Of a DNA stretch of 64,000 nt, positions 1-13,000 are shown in pieces; positions within the stretch are counted from its first letter, which is position 1, and each line of letters starts with the position of its first letter. The stretch spans positions 11,111,127-11,175,126 of the forward strand of contig CM041092.1 of NCBI GenBank assembly GCA_023079485.1, given 5' to 3'. The DNA is from Archilochus colubris. Taxonomy: Eukaryota > Chordata > Aves > Apodiformes > Trochilidae. Both the position numbers and the translations under genes were made by a program. The notes under the pieces were generated by a model. The model was not told where the DNA came from. It did no database searches and saw only the letters and a list, made by a program, of their open reading frames with translations.

Positions 1-230
1 TTACATTGAAGCAAAATTTCCTGTGTTTCAATTTGTGCCCATTACCTCTTGCCTTGTTCCTGGGCACTGCAGACTCAAGTCTGGCGCTGTCTTCTTTATG
101 CCCCTGGGGAGCCCAGAACTGGACATGGCAATCCAATTGTGTCTCACCAGTGCTTAGTAAAGGAGAGAGATCAGCTCCCTTGATGTTCTGCCTAACACAA
201 TCAAGGATGGCCATCTATTGGGTCCATCCC
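1..230 (-). mobile_element. CR1 LINE fragment at the left edge
   Basis: Read on the plus strand this is the antisense of a CR1 3' region. Phrases such as tttgtgcccattacctcttg, then ctgggcactgcagac, then tggggagcccagaactggac and tctcaccagtgc follow in the order known from avian CR1 copies in this orientation. Relative to the usual order, the stretch between the contact phrases near 97 and 103 is missing, which suggests an internal deletion. The fragment continues past the left edge. The 102-codon open frame at 6-314 on the plus strand is an accident of this repeat. Confidence 0.75.
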
Positions 231-3200
231 CACAGCTCTGAATTAATTCTACAGGGGCAGAACAGATTTAGTATAAGTTTGAGGGAGCACCACCCAAGAA
301 CAGCTAAAACTTGATGGTTACATCACAGATTATGATACCAAAAGGTCATATTAAATCCCAGGGATGAACAAGGCAGAAGAGGGAACCATGTGAGTTTTAG
401 TTAAAGAATATCATGGGCATTAATTTGGTACAGCTCTTTACACTGGCTCAACAAGAATTTCCATGTAGGGATACAGGGGCTTCTCCAGACAGAAGCTTTG
501 GTTAAAAAAACAATACACTACTAAAGAATTATCTGCATCTCTGTATTTAATTGAAAAATACTCACCTAGCTTCAAGCACATTTTCCCCCCTTAATTCAGT
601 TTAAGTAATTTAGCAAAAACATCTCCAACTCAGAAGACGTTATTTATTGGAACTCTGTTGCCCTTTGTGATTCTGACAACTAAATCACAACCAACTGCTT
701 CTACTTTGCACAGTTTTCAGTGCTATAGTAGGAGGATGTTAAAATTTAATGCATTGGCAAAGTCAAATCTCAATTATCTGGGATAATGGAGAGAGCACAT
801 AAAAGTAAAAATGCAGATAAAACACATGCAGATAAGCTACACTTGCAGCATCATGCTTCACTTCAGCATACTGTATCATTGTCCTCCTCTTATTTTAAGC
901 ATTTTGAACTCAGAGATAAGGAGTGGGATAACAATTATATCTTAGGACCACAAGAGCCCCACAAGGGCCCTGAGAAGAGCTGGGCCAAGTGCTGCTGTAG
1001 CAGAGATGCCAGCAGCTTGTTCCAAGGGCCAGGCCTGAGAACCACTACCAAGAGCCAGCTCTCACCAGTGGGTACAGAGCTACCCACTGGACACCCAAGT
1101 TGCATTAGGTTTTTCTGCAGCTGGCACTTTTGCCCCAAGTCAGTACTAGGGAACTGTGCATACTGCTGCTTCCTGCCCCAAATCAGTCATGACAGTGCAC
1201 AGGAAGGAATGTGAATGTGAAATCAAGAACATCCCTCTCTGAAGGTGTTAAGTACACAGGAGTGCATTTTTTTCCCCCATTAAATTCAAGAGATTTGATT
1301 CTGATTCTCAGTCCTTAAAATATTCCATGGGCACCAGGAATAGCTTTTATGCTTCACCCACATTCAGCGTGATGCAGTAATGAGTTTCCCATCTTTTCTA
1401 TGTGGATGTAGCATTCTTCCGGAGCTAAATCACTGTGAAGCACTGTTCAGTACCATTAAAGCACTGCTCAGCACAGCCCAGAGTTATTGGCATAGCAGCA
1501 GGTTGATGGTTCTCCTATAGGTATTAAATAATCTGGACTGGAAACTGACAGAAAAAGCAGATCTCATTTTAATCTGCACATAAGATATATACCTGTGGCC
1601 TTTGCCTAAAGGTTTGTCACTCCAGCAGAGAGATTTATAAAGGTCAGAATATTCAACTTTCTGCTTTAAAGTCTTATGACAGATGAGAGATACATTCCTC
1701 AGCATAAATATTTATATATAAACATACTTTATATATGCTTGTATACACACCCCCCCAATCTTAAATTATCTTGGCATATGTGTAAGAGTAACAAATACTG
1801 TCACAGAGTCACAAGTGACTGAAGTAACATACTGTGAGTCTGCACTGACCTAAGATGTGGATGTGAATAGAAAAAGAAAATTATTTGAGATAATTGTGCC
1901 TGGCAATTTTGGCAGTGTTCCTTCTGCACTAAAATAAGCAAGTTAAACCTAATTGGCAATGTAAACTCCAAAAGGTCTCAAGATTGGGGAAATGGTAAAC
2001 AAAAGCTAATCTATCAAATTTAGCAGGAGGCACATTATCACCACAGAAAAATAGAATAATTTCTATCATTCTATCACATTGATGATTATTTCACAGGTAC
2101 ACATTTAAAATGCTACTTTCCCCTGCACTCGGCAAAGGCAGACTCATTGCATTCCCCTTTGTGCTCCTGCTTTCTGCAGACACTTTCACATTTAGAGAGA
2201 ACAGATCAGACAAATCAAAACCTGTGCATGACCCACACAGTGACACCACCACAGCAACACTGACTGTCTGAGGAATCACAGGAAGGCCAGAACTGGTTCC
2301 AGTTACTGCCTCTCTGTCCTGTATGTAGGTGGTCTCACGCAGCACTGTAACCAAAAAAGTGCAAGGAGAACGTGTCTGAAGGGCAGCCTCAAAGGACCCA
2401 ACAGTCTGTCATCATATAAACACTGCTTTTACAGCCTGTTCAGACAGACAGGGACAGACTGATCTTTATTCACCCCTCCTGGTGTAAGGATCTAAGTCAA
2501 CCCACAAGCAGCAGTATCATAACTAACCCATCAGGGAAGCTGCCTCACGTTCTCAGCCCTGACGCAATCATTGCACACAGTGCCTCTGCTTTAAACATGG
2601 CCTTAAAAAAAAGGCCAAGAATTTAACTGCTGTGAAAAGATGCAGGTAAGAACCAAGTGGGAAATTAATTTCTCTGTCCTACAGAAAGTCACTTGTTGGT
2701 TAAAGAGAACGCAAGAACAGTGAATTCCTAAATCTTACCATTTCATATGCAATCATTTGATTTTAAAGTTACAGCTTGCTCTTAACCAGTTGAGATCCAT
2801 GAATCAGAAATTCCCAGCACATGGGCAATTTTTAATCAGTAGGTAGTGGGAACTGGAGTTGAGAAGGGATTAAGTCCCCTTCCCTTTTCTTTTACAACCT
2901 TCCAAAATCTCCCTTCTGAGATGCACCCCTCCCTTTTCCCACATCCAGCAGGCTTCATGGGAGCCCAAAAATTCATGTTTAATTCTCTAACAGAAAAGAA
3001 AAAAAACCAAAAAAGCCTGATTAAACATTAAGAATATGAGCTTTTTCTCCCTTTCTGGAGAATACCTCCAGTTTAATGGGAACAAGTGAGTAACTGCTTA
3101 GCTGAAGGTAATCCATGAATTGCAGGGCTGGCCATGTGATAGGGAAGAATTTTTCTTTCACCAAGGGGTGGGGGAAACAAGTCATGGTGCTAGAAAAGTG

Positions 3201-3910
3201 AGTTAATAATCCAATATTAAATGTCAGGATTATCTTCTCCCTTTGACAGACCCTTCAAAATTTAAGAACCCGTACCTAGTCTGCTTGTCTCTGGGAAAAC
3301 ACAGGAAAACAGAATAGGTCCATCTATTTGCCTAATTTATAAAGGACCTCATTCAAAAGTTCAAGAAATAATCTCAGAAGCTTCAGAAAGAAATCATGCA
3401 TGTGAGGCATGCAAAACAATCCAGGAGGAGGAACTCCACTATTCTCAGTGGAGATGTAAATGTAGATTTATTACAGACAGAAATTTATTCCAGAAAAATT
3501 TGTTCTTGGTCTCTTGGGACTGATTTCTCCTACATCACTCTTATCGATTTCACTACTCAAGTGCTGCACTAATGAGTCAGGCTCTCCCTGTCCATTGTGC
3601 TACTATAAAGGATCACATTTTGTTATATGGACCATAAAATGCAGCAGAGGAAAATAAATCTGTTTTGATTTTCTACCCCTGACTGCTTTGGTGCCTGCAA
3701 TAACACAGTAACTCTTTAAACAAACAATGTACAATGTTTTGTTAGGATTTATAAGGACACAAATGATTATGCCAATGACGATTCCACACAGTTATACTCA
3801 GAATCAGCTCTTCACCCTTAAAAGTCCAGGGAGAGCAAGGCAATTAATTCAGGCTTTTATAATTAGGAGGGTTTATAAAAATCCATCCACATATTGAGGT
3901 GTTTACTTAC
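231..3910. other. PDIA5 intron sequence (continues past left edge)
   Basis: Intron after the exon at 3911-4041. It is AT-rich, with no exon-like similarity on either strand. It holds a C7 run at 1750-1756 beside TA-rich DNA (1705-1745) and nothing else I can name. Several short open frames occur, but none shows protein-family features or splice-compatible ends. Confidence 0.7.
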
Positions 3911-4041
3911 ATGGTGCATAAAACATGACAAGGGTGTGCTTCTTCTTTTTCAAGGACTCCCTGAAGTCTTCTCCAGCAAGGTGGATAACACTAGTCTGTT
4001 TTTCTTCCCATGCAGGCTCAGGTGGAGGCGGTGCTTCAGGA
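3911..4041 (-). CDS. PDIA5: PDIA5 exon, linker and start of redox domain 3
   Basis: This 131-base exon completes the linker Asn and encodes 43 residues: a Pro-rich linker PEAPPPPEPAWEE, then KQTSVIHLAGEDFRESLKKK and KHTLVMFYAP, plus the T of the active-site Trp. Human PDIA5 has PEAPPPPEPTWEE and KKKKHTLVMFYAPW, followed by CPHC. The donor gtaagt is strong and the acceptor is ttttctag. The next exon, which should carry the third CxxC, was searched for in 1-3910 and not found, so it must lie past the left edge. Confidence 0.96.
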
Positions 4042-7000
4042 CTAGAAAAGAAAGGAAATCAGATTGTTTTGAAAATGTTTCTGGAAGCTGGCAAAGGGGC
4101 ATCATATCCTAGTCATAACAACTGTGAGGGAAATGAGGTCGAACAATCCTTCAAAGTGCCTGTGCAGGAGAAAAACTTGTTTGATATTTCCAACACCAGA
4201 TAATAACAAAAAAGATGTAAGTCAATTTCTGTAACACAATAAAAATCTAATTTAAGCGACTGTACTCAGGCATATGAGTAGGAATGCAGAATAAAGATTT
4301 CCTACATTGCATCTAACACCTGAGTGGGAAAAACATTGCTCTTGTATCACTGTGTCATCCATAGGCATGAATTGAGAAGAACAGCAAGCAGGTAGAATCA
4401 AAAGGCAGCCAATATAGAACAGTATCTTCCATTCAAACATCCTTTTTATGCTCTTTATCGCTATCATGCAAACTTCTATAAAGAATTTCATGACCTTCTC
4501 TTGAATTCAGATATTAAAGCCAGGATGCAATAATCAGCATTGTTCCAGTAGGAAGAGTGGGGGTGACTGAACTGGAATATTTTACCTTGATAAAGAGAAT
4601 GTCAGGTTTCAATTATGACTGCACATACTGACTAGATCAGAGCAATCCCGCACATCTAGAGCGCCTCTAACAAAACTTATGCTATTCACCAGCTCACAGA
4701 CTTCTCTCAGACTCATTAAATTCATTCCTGCTGTATCTTAAATAGTGATTACTTATATAAAATCATCAGAATGGTGCCACAGCATAAAGACCTTCATATG
4801 TCACCTTGGTAATAAATAAGCTTTTCAGACTTTCCTGTCACTTTGAATAGCACCGCTTTAAGTTCTACCTGGTACATAAAAACCAAATGGAGAAAACTCA
4901 ATTTTTAAAGTCCAACTTAAGGTCACTTGGTGGACATTCATTGTATTTCCACTGATACTGATTTGCCAGTTGGTGATGGCACTGGGACAGCTGATCTGAA
5001 TTTCACACAAACACAGTTGGTGTGAGCTATCATTGATTGCAGGTATAGTGTCAGAGGTGTGATTTCATCTCACGCAGACCTCCCCACCCTGACCTGAAAT
5101 AAGCTACCCAAAAACTTATTATAACCTACTGCAGCAAAACAGACTCCAGGCAGCATAGACAGACTGGGAACTGGAGCCAAAACTTCCACAGCTATGACTA
5201 GATCACTCACTGGGATAGGTTTTCACGAGATAAATCTTCATCCCCAGCCTGCACCCCAAATGCATCCTCATTATCAACTTCCATGGAGCTGTGGTAAGTT
5301 TAGCCCAGGTGAGCACCAAGGATGTTACTTTATTGCATCTCTAGTTATAAAAGCATCTAGCAGACAAGGGCAGGAGACAAGAAGTCCAGGTTTCCCCTGT
5401 GCTGCTGACTACCTAGGACTGCAGACAAGTCTTCCAGGGGTACATTAGGATTCAGAAGAGATTAACGCCCCTTCCCTCCTCCTCATTGCTTACCCTCTTT
5501 GTCAATATGTATGGGAAGTACTCACCTCAATGCTTTACTCAATACAAATTACATAGCACTCAAAATACTCCAGCAAACTGCTGAAACTAGGATGGTAACT
5601 TAACATCCAGTATTGACAAAGCAGCCTGGAGCCTGAGTGTGCAGGGAGACCAGAGGAATACTGTGTCTAAATGTAAAACAGAGATTCTCAACATGCTATA
5701 CAGATGCTGTAAGGCCACATCAGTTACCTGACTTGAAGGACTCAAATATGTAACTTCGAAAGAAAAAAAAACCCAAAACACCATACACACACATAAAAAC
5801 CCAAAAGCAAATGAGCAAACAAAAAAAAAGTGAAAAGTCCCCACACAACCTCCCCCTCCTCCCACCAAATGAGAAGGAAAAAATTAAGATTACATTCCTT
5901 ACATCAACTGCATTTAACAGTTAAATGATTTTAAAACTTCAGAAAACACAGTCAGGTTTTTCTCCCTTTGAATATTGCAGAAAATACATTAAGCTTGCAG
6001 TACTTAAGAGAAATACATGTTTTATTCCAAAGTAATTGAAGAAAGAATTGTATCAGCAATTTTCTACTTTGAAATGAAATTATTTTCAAACATCAAACCT
6101 ACTTCTATATATTTCAGCACACCACCCAAGAAAAGTTGGGAAGTGCAGACAAATGTGCTGGTTTTGTTGGTCTCACTGGCTTTCATGCAGCCCCATGTAG
6201 CTGGTATTCTAGACCTTGCCTCTGAAATGCTGGAAAGAGAAAAGTACAACTGCAGAAATTCAGTTACAAGCAGTGAAATCTGCTGCTTAGTATAAAGAGG
6301 AAACAGTAAATGTTCTGTTTATTTTTCAGAGCCATTGCTATTCTTTCTCCAGTGAGAGGCTTAAGGTATATTTGAAAAATATTTATTTTGGGAAAGAATT
6401 ACCAGGGCTACTATGAAAAACCCTTCAGCAAATAAAGGATTTGGTGTATTAGAGACCATAATTAACATATGTATTTGTATGGCTTTAATACTGGAATTCA
6501 ATTTGGTTCTGTTAGCAAGGGATTTAGGCAGCTGATAAACCTAGGTTTAAGATTTACTTCCTTGCCAGAGTAGACTTCAGTAACTGGGAACCTGAACACT
6601 TCCTCAGACCATCCAACTTACTTTTGCAGCCAGTCGATGATTTTCTTCTTTGTTCTGAGGTGTGGCAGGGTGTATTTCTCCTCCCCATCCTTAAAATACT
6701 TCAGAGTGGGAAATCCTGAGATGTGGTATCTTTCTGCCAATGCCTTGTTGACAGTAGCATCGACTGCTGCAAGAACACCTGGACTCTAAAACAGAGACCA
6801 CTAAATGTAAATCCAAGCAACATACATACACCCCTTTGGAAGGCAACAGTGGACTTGGTGGCTGTTCCCAGGAATGGCATTTCCTTCCACAAATCCCAAT
6901 TTCTCCCAGATGAAACAAGCACTGTTACAGACAAGTTTACTCCAAGGTGTATTCACCTTCCCTTAACTTGCAGGCATCTTTCAGGGACCACCTTTAGAGT

Positions 7001-10000
7001 CATAGGAGTATAGACACTTGTAGAGTGAGTTTTATCTGATCTTTGTTTTTCTCATCTCCTCCTTCTTCTTCAACCAGTACAAAGGGACTCTAGATGTCTC
7101 CACTGAAGATACTTAAACTATAGGGGTGACTAATCCTACTTCTTGCATGGTGTACACAGCATGAGACTGAATCAATAACAGTAATACTTATATTAGTGGA
7201 TCTCTCTTCTCCAGCCACACTGATGGAACACTTAAGATGAAGCTAATGGAATGGTGCAATGACAAAAACATGGTATTGGAAAAAGGGATCAACCCCCTTT
7301 GTTTTTTCCATACCTAATTCATAAATAAAAGCCTACGTTTCTTCACATTCTATGGAAGTAAGGAAAAAAAAATGCATTTTGGATTTGATCATATTATGTA
7401 TAAGGCCTATGGCAGAATATATAAACATATTTCGATTTTGTTTTCGTTCAAGACAGAATGTTCTTTCTAAGACTTTGGCAGGGTTCATGCATTAGCGATG
7501 AGACTGTACTTTGGAAGCACATTTTGAAGGGTCCTGTGGGAGGATGAGAACAGTTGAATTTGTTGCAGGGAGAGAAGTCACTTTTATTACTCCAGTTATT
7601 TATTACTCATTATTTGAAGGATATAATAAAGGAAATTAGCTTACATCACTGGCTACATGGAGAAACTCTGCAGCCTTCTCATATTCTGGCTTCATTTTCT
7701 TACAGTGCCCACACCCTGCCAAAAGAAAAAAGAAATCCAATTAAGTTGTACATGCTATGGTTATTCATTGACCCATCTAGCCATTATCAAAATCCAGAGA
7801 CGTGGTTGAGGTTTACTAGAATTTAGTATACATTTTACTTAATTTATTTGTAAAGCCCTAGTGTGGCTTAGGATCTTTTCCAAAGTGGTCACTATGGTTT
7901 ACAAGAAGAATTTAATCTATTTAAAATAATAAAACCCCTGAATTTGCACTGACGCCTCTTTCCTCTGAGAAAGTACTATAAACAGTACTTGTCAAGCCTA
8001 TCAAGCATGCTCTTGGGTGGGGAACAACCTCACCCATTTCAGTTCTCAAATCTTGATCTGCTTTAAAAAGAACCAACACAGGCCCTTGTGTGACTTCCTG
8101 ACTTAAAGCAGAGGCTTATACTAGCACAGCTTAACTGAGTCATGTAATCTGAATTAAACTGCACTGATAATAAGCCCCACTTTACATTGGTGCAGCATGT
8201 CCCTCTAGCAAGGATTTGCACTGATTTAATCACATCAGTGTAATTACACCAGCACATATGTTCTCCACATAAGCAGGGCCTGTAAAACTGAGATAATGGT
8301 GCTTTCTTGCTCACGCAAAGTCCTCCAGAGATCTGCTGTTAACTCCACTGCTAAGTGCTGACATTACAATAAAGTGAAATGCATGCGTGAGCAAGAAAAG
8401 CAGATTTAAAAGAAATTATTCGGGTGTAAATTAAACTGCTTTCAGCCGATGCCACTGCTTCCAGGCAAGCTGAACCCTCAGGACCAGGCGAGGATGCTGC
8501 CATGAGGCCAAGTCCCCACCTCAGTACCTTCGGGACGGCCCCTTCCTCGCCCTCACGCAGCCCCCACCATCTGAACCAGGGCAACAGCCTCCCTGCGGGT
8601 TCTGTGGGATGGAAGGCAGAGCCCAGATGGACCCTCGGCCTGGGCTGGCTCCTGCACACCAGTACAGATGGCTGTAACAAGGCCCATGCAGACGCGTGGC
8701 ACTCGCCCAGCCCAGCGCTCCCCCCATCGCAACACAAACCCTCGAAGCCCTTTTCCCTTTGGTTTGCAGCAGCAGCAGCATCCAGCTTTTCTTTCTTTGG
8801 CTGCTATTGTTGGAATGGGCACTTGAAAACCCAGACTTTGCTGAGGTTTTGAAAGTTGTATCAGAAAATACAGCTAGAAATCTGTTTCAGCAGAGCGTCA
8901 GCTAAAAAGCTGCTCCCGAGACATTATCGACATTAGGGCTGGGGCTATTTTTACACCACTGTCCAAAAGAAAATAAACCAAGGACTCTGAATCTCTGGGA
9001 TGCTTTGGTTGCCACTAATGGGATGACTGCTGAAGCCAAAAGACACAAAAAGACACAAAAGACACAAACCTAAGCCTGAACTTGACCAGAAAACCATGCT
9101 TTGTATCGCACAAGTCAAAGGGTATTGGCAGCTAAGAAGTGATAGGACATCCAGGTGTAACCACCACAGCAAACAGACATCAGCAGAGTTCCAGCCACTG
9201 CAGCACACTGTGAAATGCTTTCAGGGCATGTTCATATCACTGGATGGACATAGCTGAATGAAGACTGCAAATCCCAACTGAGAATTACAGCAAATAACCA
9301 AATGATTGATCACAGACTGGACTCCAGTTCAAATACTTGCTAAAGACCACAATGATTTCTCATCTGTACAGTGGTCACAGCATTAAAAAAGACCCATGTC
9401 CACCTTTTGAGCGAAACCAATTCTCCAATGTGGTAGGAGCAGCAGAAGGAGGGGATCTTGGCAGGAGAAGTATTTGTTTTGGATTTACAGTGGTGGGAGA
9501 ATGTGCAACCAAGCTGGGAGTCTGAAGACACAGCTTCAGAGGTGAATTCAGGAAGAAGCTGGAAAAGGCTGAGGAAAAGTTACTCTCAGCACTGCTTGTC
9601 TTGGTTAGGAGCACAAAAGTGGCTTGCAATATGATTTATTTGCCACCCACAGAAAACTTGCAGGCATATAGCTTTGTGGAAGGAGCTTACAGTTCCCTTT
9701 GACACCAGCCTGAGTTGATTTATTTCTCTTTCTAGGAGCAGGGAACTTTATTCATTTTGTGCTATTCCTCTATAAAGGGCATCTCAAGACCCAGATCAGA
9801 CACCTGTGAACATCTCCAAATTAGCTAGTTTAAATTTGTATAAAAATAATACTTTTGTGCAGCAGTAGCTTCACCTTGGTGGGCTTTACACAGGGTGTCC
9901 TCCAGCCAAGGCAAGCTTCATACTGTGCTCTAGATAAGGTAACCACGCAACCTACACCATATTCAACAATCATTAATATTAGATATAATCAACCAAAAGC

Positions 10001-13000
10001 ATCAAAGAACCTGAGTTTTCACAAAGCTATCCAGAGATAAAAATATAACACAAACAACTAGGCATACTTTTCCCAGGAAATAAAAAACAATCAAAATCAT
10101 CTGAAATTCATCTAAGTATTTTGGACAAAGATATTCAGGCTATGAAATGTCACTGTTCCAGGTTCTTTCATTAACATCATACAGACACAGCACTACTGAC
10201 TGTCACAAAGCTACCTCACTCATGATCAAAATACAGGGAAAGCAGGATCAGGTCTTTAAAGGCATTTAAATGCAAACCAAAGACCTCAAATCTTTACCAT
10301 GCAATTCTTGTTCTACCTCTGACAGAGGACAGCACTACATGGCAGTCCGGAAAAAAAGCCACCACATTAAACTGAAGCTGAAAGAGGAACAATGAATTTC
10401 AAGAGTTTCTTCCATGATAAATGATGCTTCTCTGGCCATCTTTATGAGAGTATTGCTCTTGTGTGCTACAGTCTGCTTCTACCTACCATTGCAGAAAAGG
10501 GGAGATAGGAATTAGAAGTCAGACCTACACACCACAAATCAATTTACATTTCCTATGATTATTTATCTTACCTAATAATCATGTGAGGATTGACATTAAA
10601 TTCTCAAGGCCAATAAAAAAGTAATTTAAATGAATTCCAAGGTCATTGCCTCTCCCTTGGTTGTTACATTAGTTTGTTTAGCAGCAGCTGTATCACTCTG
10701 AACTAAGCTCCTCTTGTTTTAGATGTTTTCTGTTCATAAAATGAATGGGAAAATAACAACCCTATGTGCCCTGGGGCCAGATGCTTCAATGTGCCACATA
10801 AGGTCTTCTGGGACAGTGAAAGGAAGCCCACAGGTCTGCAGTGGGAATCATTGACAGATGTGCTCTTAGGAAGATGAACTCTTGTGTCAAGTGTACACTG
10901 ACAGTAAAACTTTAAAACTAAGCAGGGGAAGCAACTTGGATCAGAAGAGAAAGGTAACAACCAACAAAAGGATGCCCTGAAGACTACCAGACACACTGAC
11001 ACCCTCTGAGCCTCTCTGGGTCATGGATGGTGGAAACACTTAAGGGCCTTTTAAGTGTTTGTACAAGAGGACTCCCACAGCCTTGGTCTTTTCTCACAGA
11101 AAAGAAGTAGCTCCCCTGGAGGTGCAAGTCAAAGTTACACTCCATCCAGCAGCAGAAACCAGTCCTGGGTTCAGTGCCTGGCTCTCCTGAACAGTTCTGG
11201 CCAACTCCTTTGAACTCCCAACACTTCATCTTGCTCTTCTGGCACAAACAGAGCTGTAAGGGCCAAGGTTCAAATGGAAGAAGAGCACATGGAGTAACTG
11301 TAAAGGGGGAGTGCTACAAAACTGTAAAAACAACTCAAAGCTTACAAAAATTGTTGCTAGGACATCTGGCACAAGACAGGCCCTTGCTAACTATTTTTAA
11401 AACAGATGTCTAAATGGAACAAGGATTCTGTTTTCCCAGTTTATAATCAAATCTCCTCATTTGCACTGCACAACCAGGCAGATTAACAGCTCCTTCCTTC
11501 ACTGCAGTCGCTGCCACCCAGATGAGTTCAGCTGCACCCCCAGAACAGCAGCAATCACAGGTCCTCACCTTGTCCCAGCACAGAGAACTCACCTGCCTCC
11601 AGAATCCCACTGCAGGGCAAAGGACAACACTAACTTAGTATTTCACCCTTCCTGAAGTGTGACAATGTGTGTGTGCAGAGGCAAACTCCATCTGTGAACT
11701 TTGAGCAATGATAACAGGCAAGGGCAAGCAGCACATGGACAAAGGGAAGGGTAACAAATCATAGAATGGGAAGGGTTGGATGGAATCTCTAGAGATCACC
11801 AAGTCCAACCCCAGTGGCAAAGCAAGATCACCTAGGGCAGGTCACACAGAAATATGTCCAGACTGCACAACCTCTCTGGGCAGCCTGTTCCAGTGCTTCT
11901 TCACCCTTCTAGTAAATAAGTCTTTCCTCACGTTGAGATGGAACTTCTGTACCTTTTTCCTGAGTAATTATCTGTATTTGTTTACAGTAGGCTTTTTGGC
12001 ACCATGGCAAAGATTCAACACAGAGCACAGTTGCTCGAAGTATTTTCAGAAGTGAACTAACACAAGTACTTCCTCCTACTGTTAAAACCAAGTTTTGCCT
12101 AGAAAAGACAGGGAGAAAAACAGTCAGGCAGTTCCAGCTGAGCTCCTGCATATGCTGAGTGCTGTCCCCAGAACATAAACCTATGTTTCTCTCTTTTGCT
12201 TCTTTCAGGTTATTATGGTTACATAAATAAACACCATGCTTTTAGTCACATCCTCTCATTTCAGGACAACATTGTCTGAGGATCTGAAATGTATGTGACA
12301 AGCAGGAGATAAAAGCCAACATCCAGGCAGTTGTGGACAAAGAACTTCTGACATAAAGAACCGTAGAGATAAATCCAATTGCAAAGAAAGATTTTAAAGA
12401 ATGATTACATTTCTGCCATTGACAGACTGCTTGAATACTGTTATTGCATACCAGCTATTAGATCATGCCAGCTCTATATCTGCATACAAAAAATACCTCC
12501 ATTAGCCTGATGAGAAAACAAATGTGAAGCACAAAACATGTCCTGCTTTCAGCAGGCACATCACTGGCAGTTCAGACTACAGTCATGTAGGAATTACAAC
12601 CAACTTCAAGAAAAGAAAAATAAACTGCAAAAAAAGCAGATGTACCTTTGCTCTCTAAATATTTACAACTGGTGATACACCCTTGGTTTCTCCATTCCTA
12701 ATCCCAAAGGAGCAGTGACTTCTCAACACATCAGAATACCCAGCCCTTATGTTGTTGGCTTTGAACATGCAGCTGTATATATAAAAGCATAACTATGTCC
12801 ATGGGATGGGAGATCAATCCTTGGAGCCAAGGCAAGGATTCATACATGTCCCAGCCCTCTAATCAGCTACTCACAATACACAAATGTATCCTCTTCTGCC
12901 ATGGAAGTATCTCGCACAGATAGATTTCTTACTCATCATGTAAAAGACAAGCTCTAAGGTTTGACATGAGGCAGCTTACAGTTCTTTCACTGGTGTAGGA

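Noticed and set aside
560..570. Donor-like ACTCAC (gtgagt on minus) left of the last placed exon
   Set aside because: The bases that would precede it in transcript order do not encode the expected CPHC segment of domain 3. Similar donor-like words near 5520 and 45208 were rejected for the same reason.
786..1214. 142-codon open frame on the plus strand
   Set aside because: No domain, low-information composition, and it lies inside PDIA5 intron without splice or promoter support.
2055..2080. ttctatcattctatca, resembling a CR1 tail
   Set aside because: No CR1 3' sequence can be followed next to it on either side.
6783..6785. Alternative acceptor two bases downstream for the 164-base exon
   Set aside because: Using the second AG would break the reading frame with the preceding exon, which ends on a codon boundary.
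8351..8852. Open frames on both strands of up to 128 codons
   Set aside because: They overlap in several frames at once, which is what a GC-rich, CpG-rich patch produces. The proteins resemble nothing and are not splice-linked.
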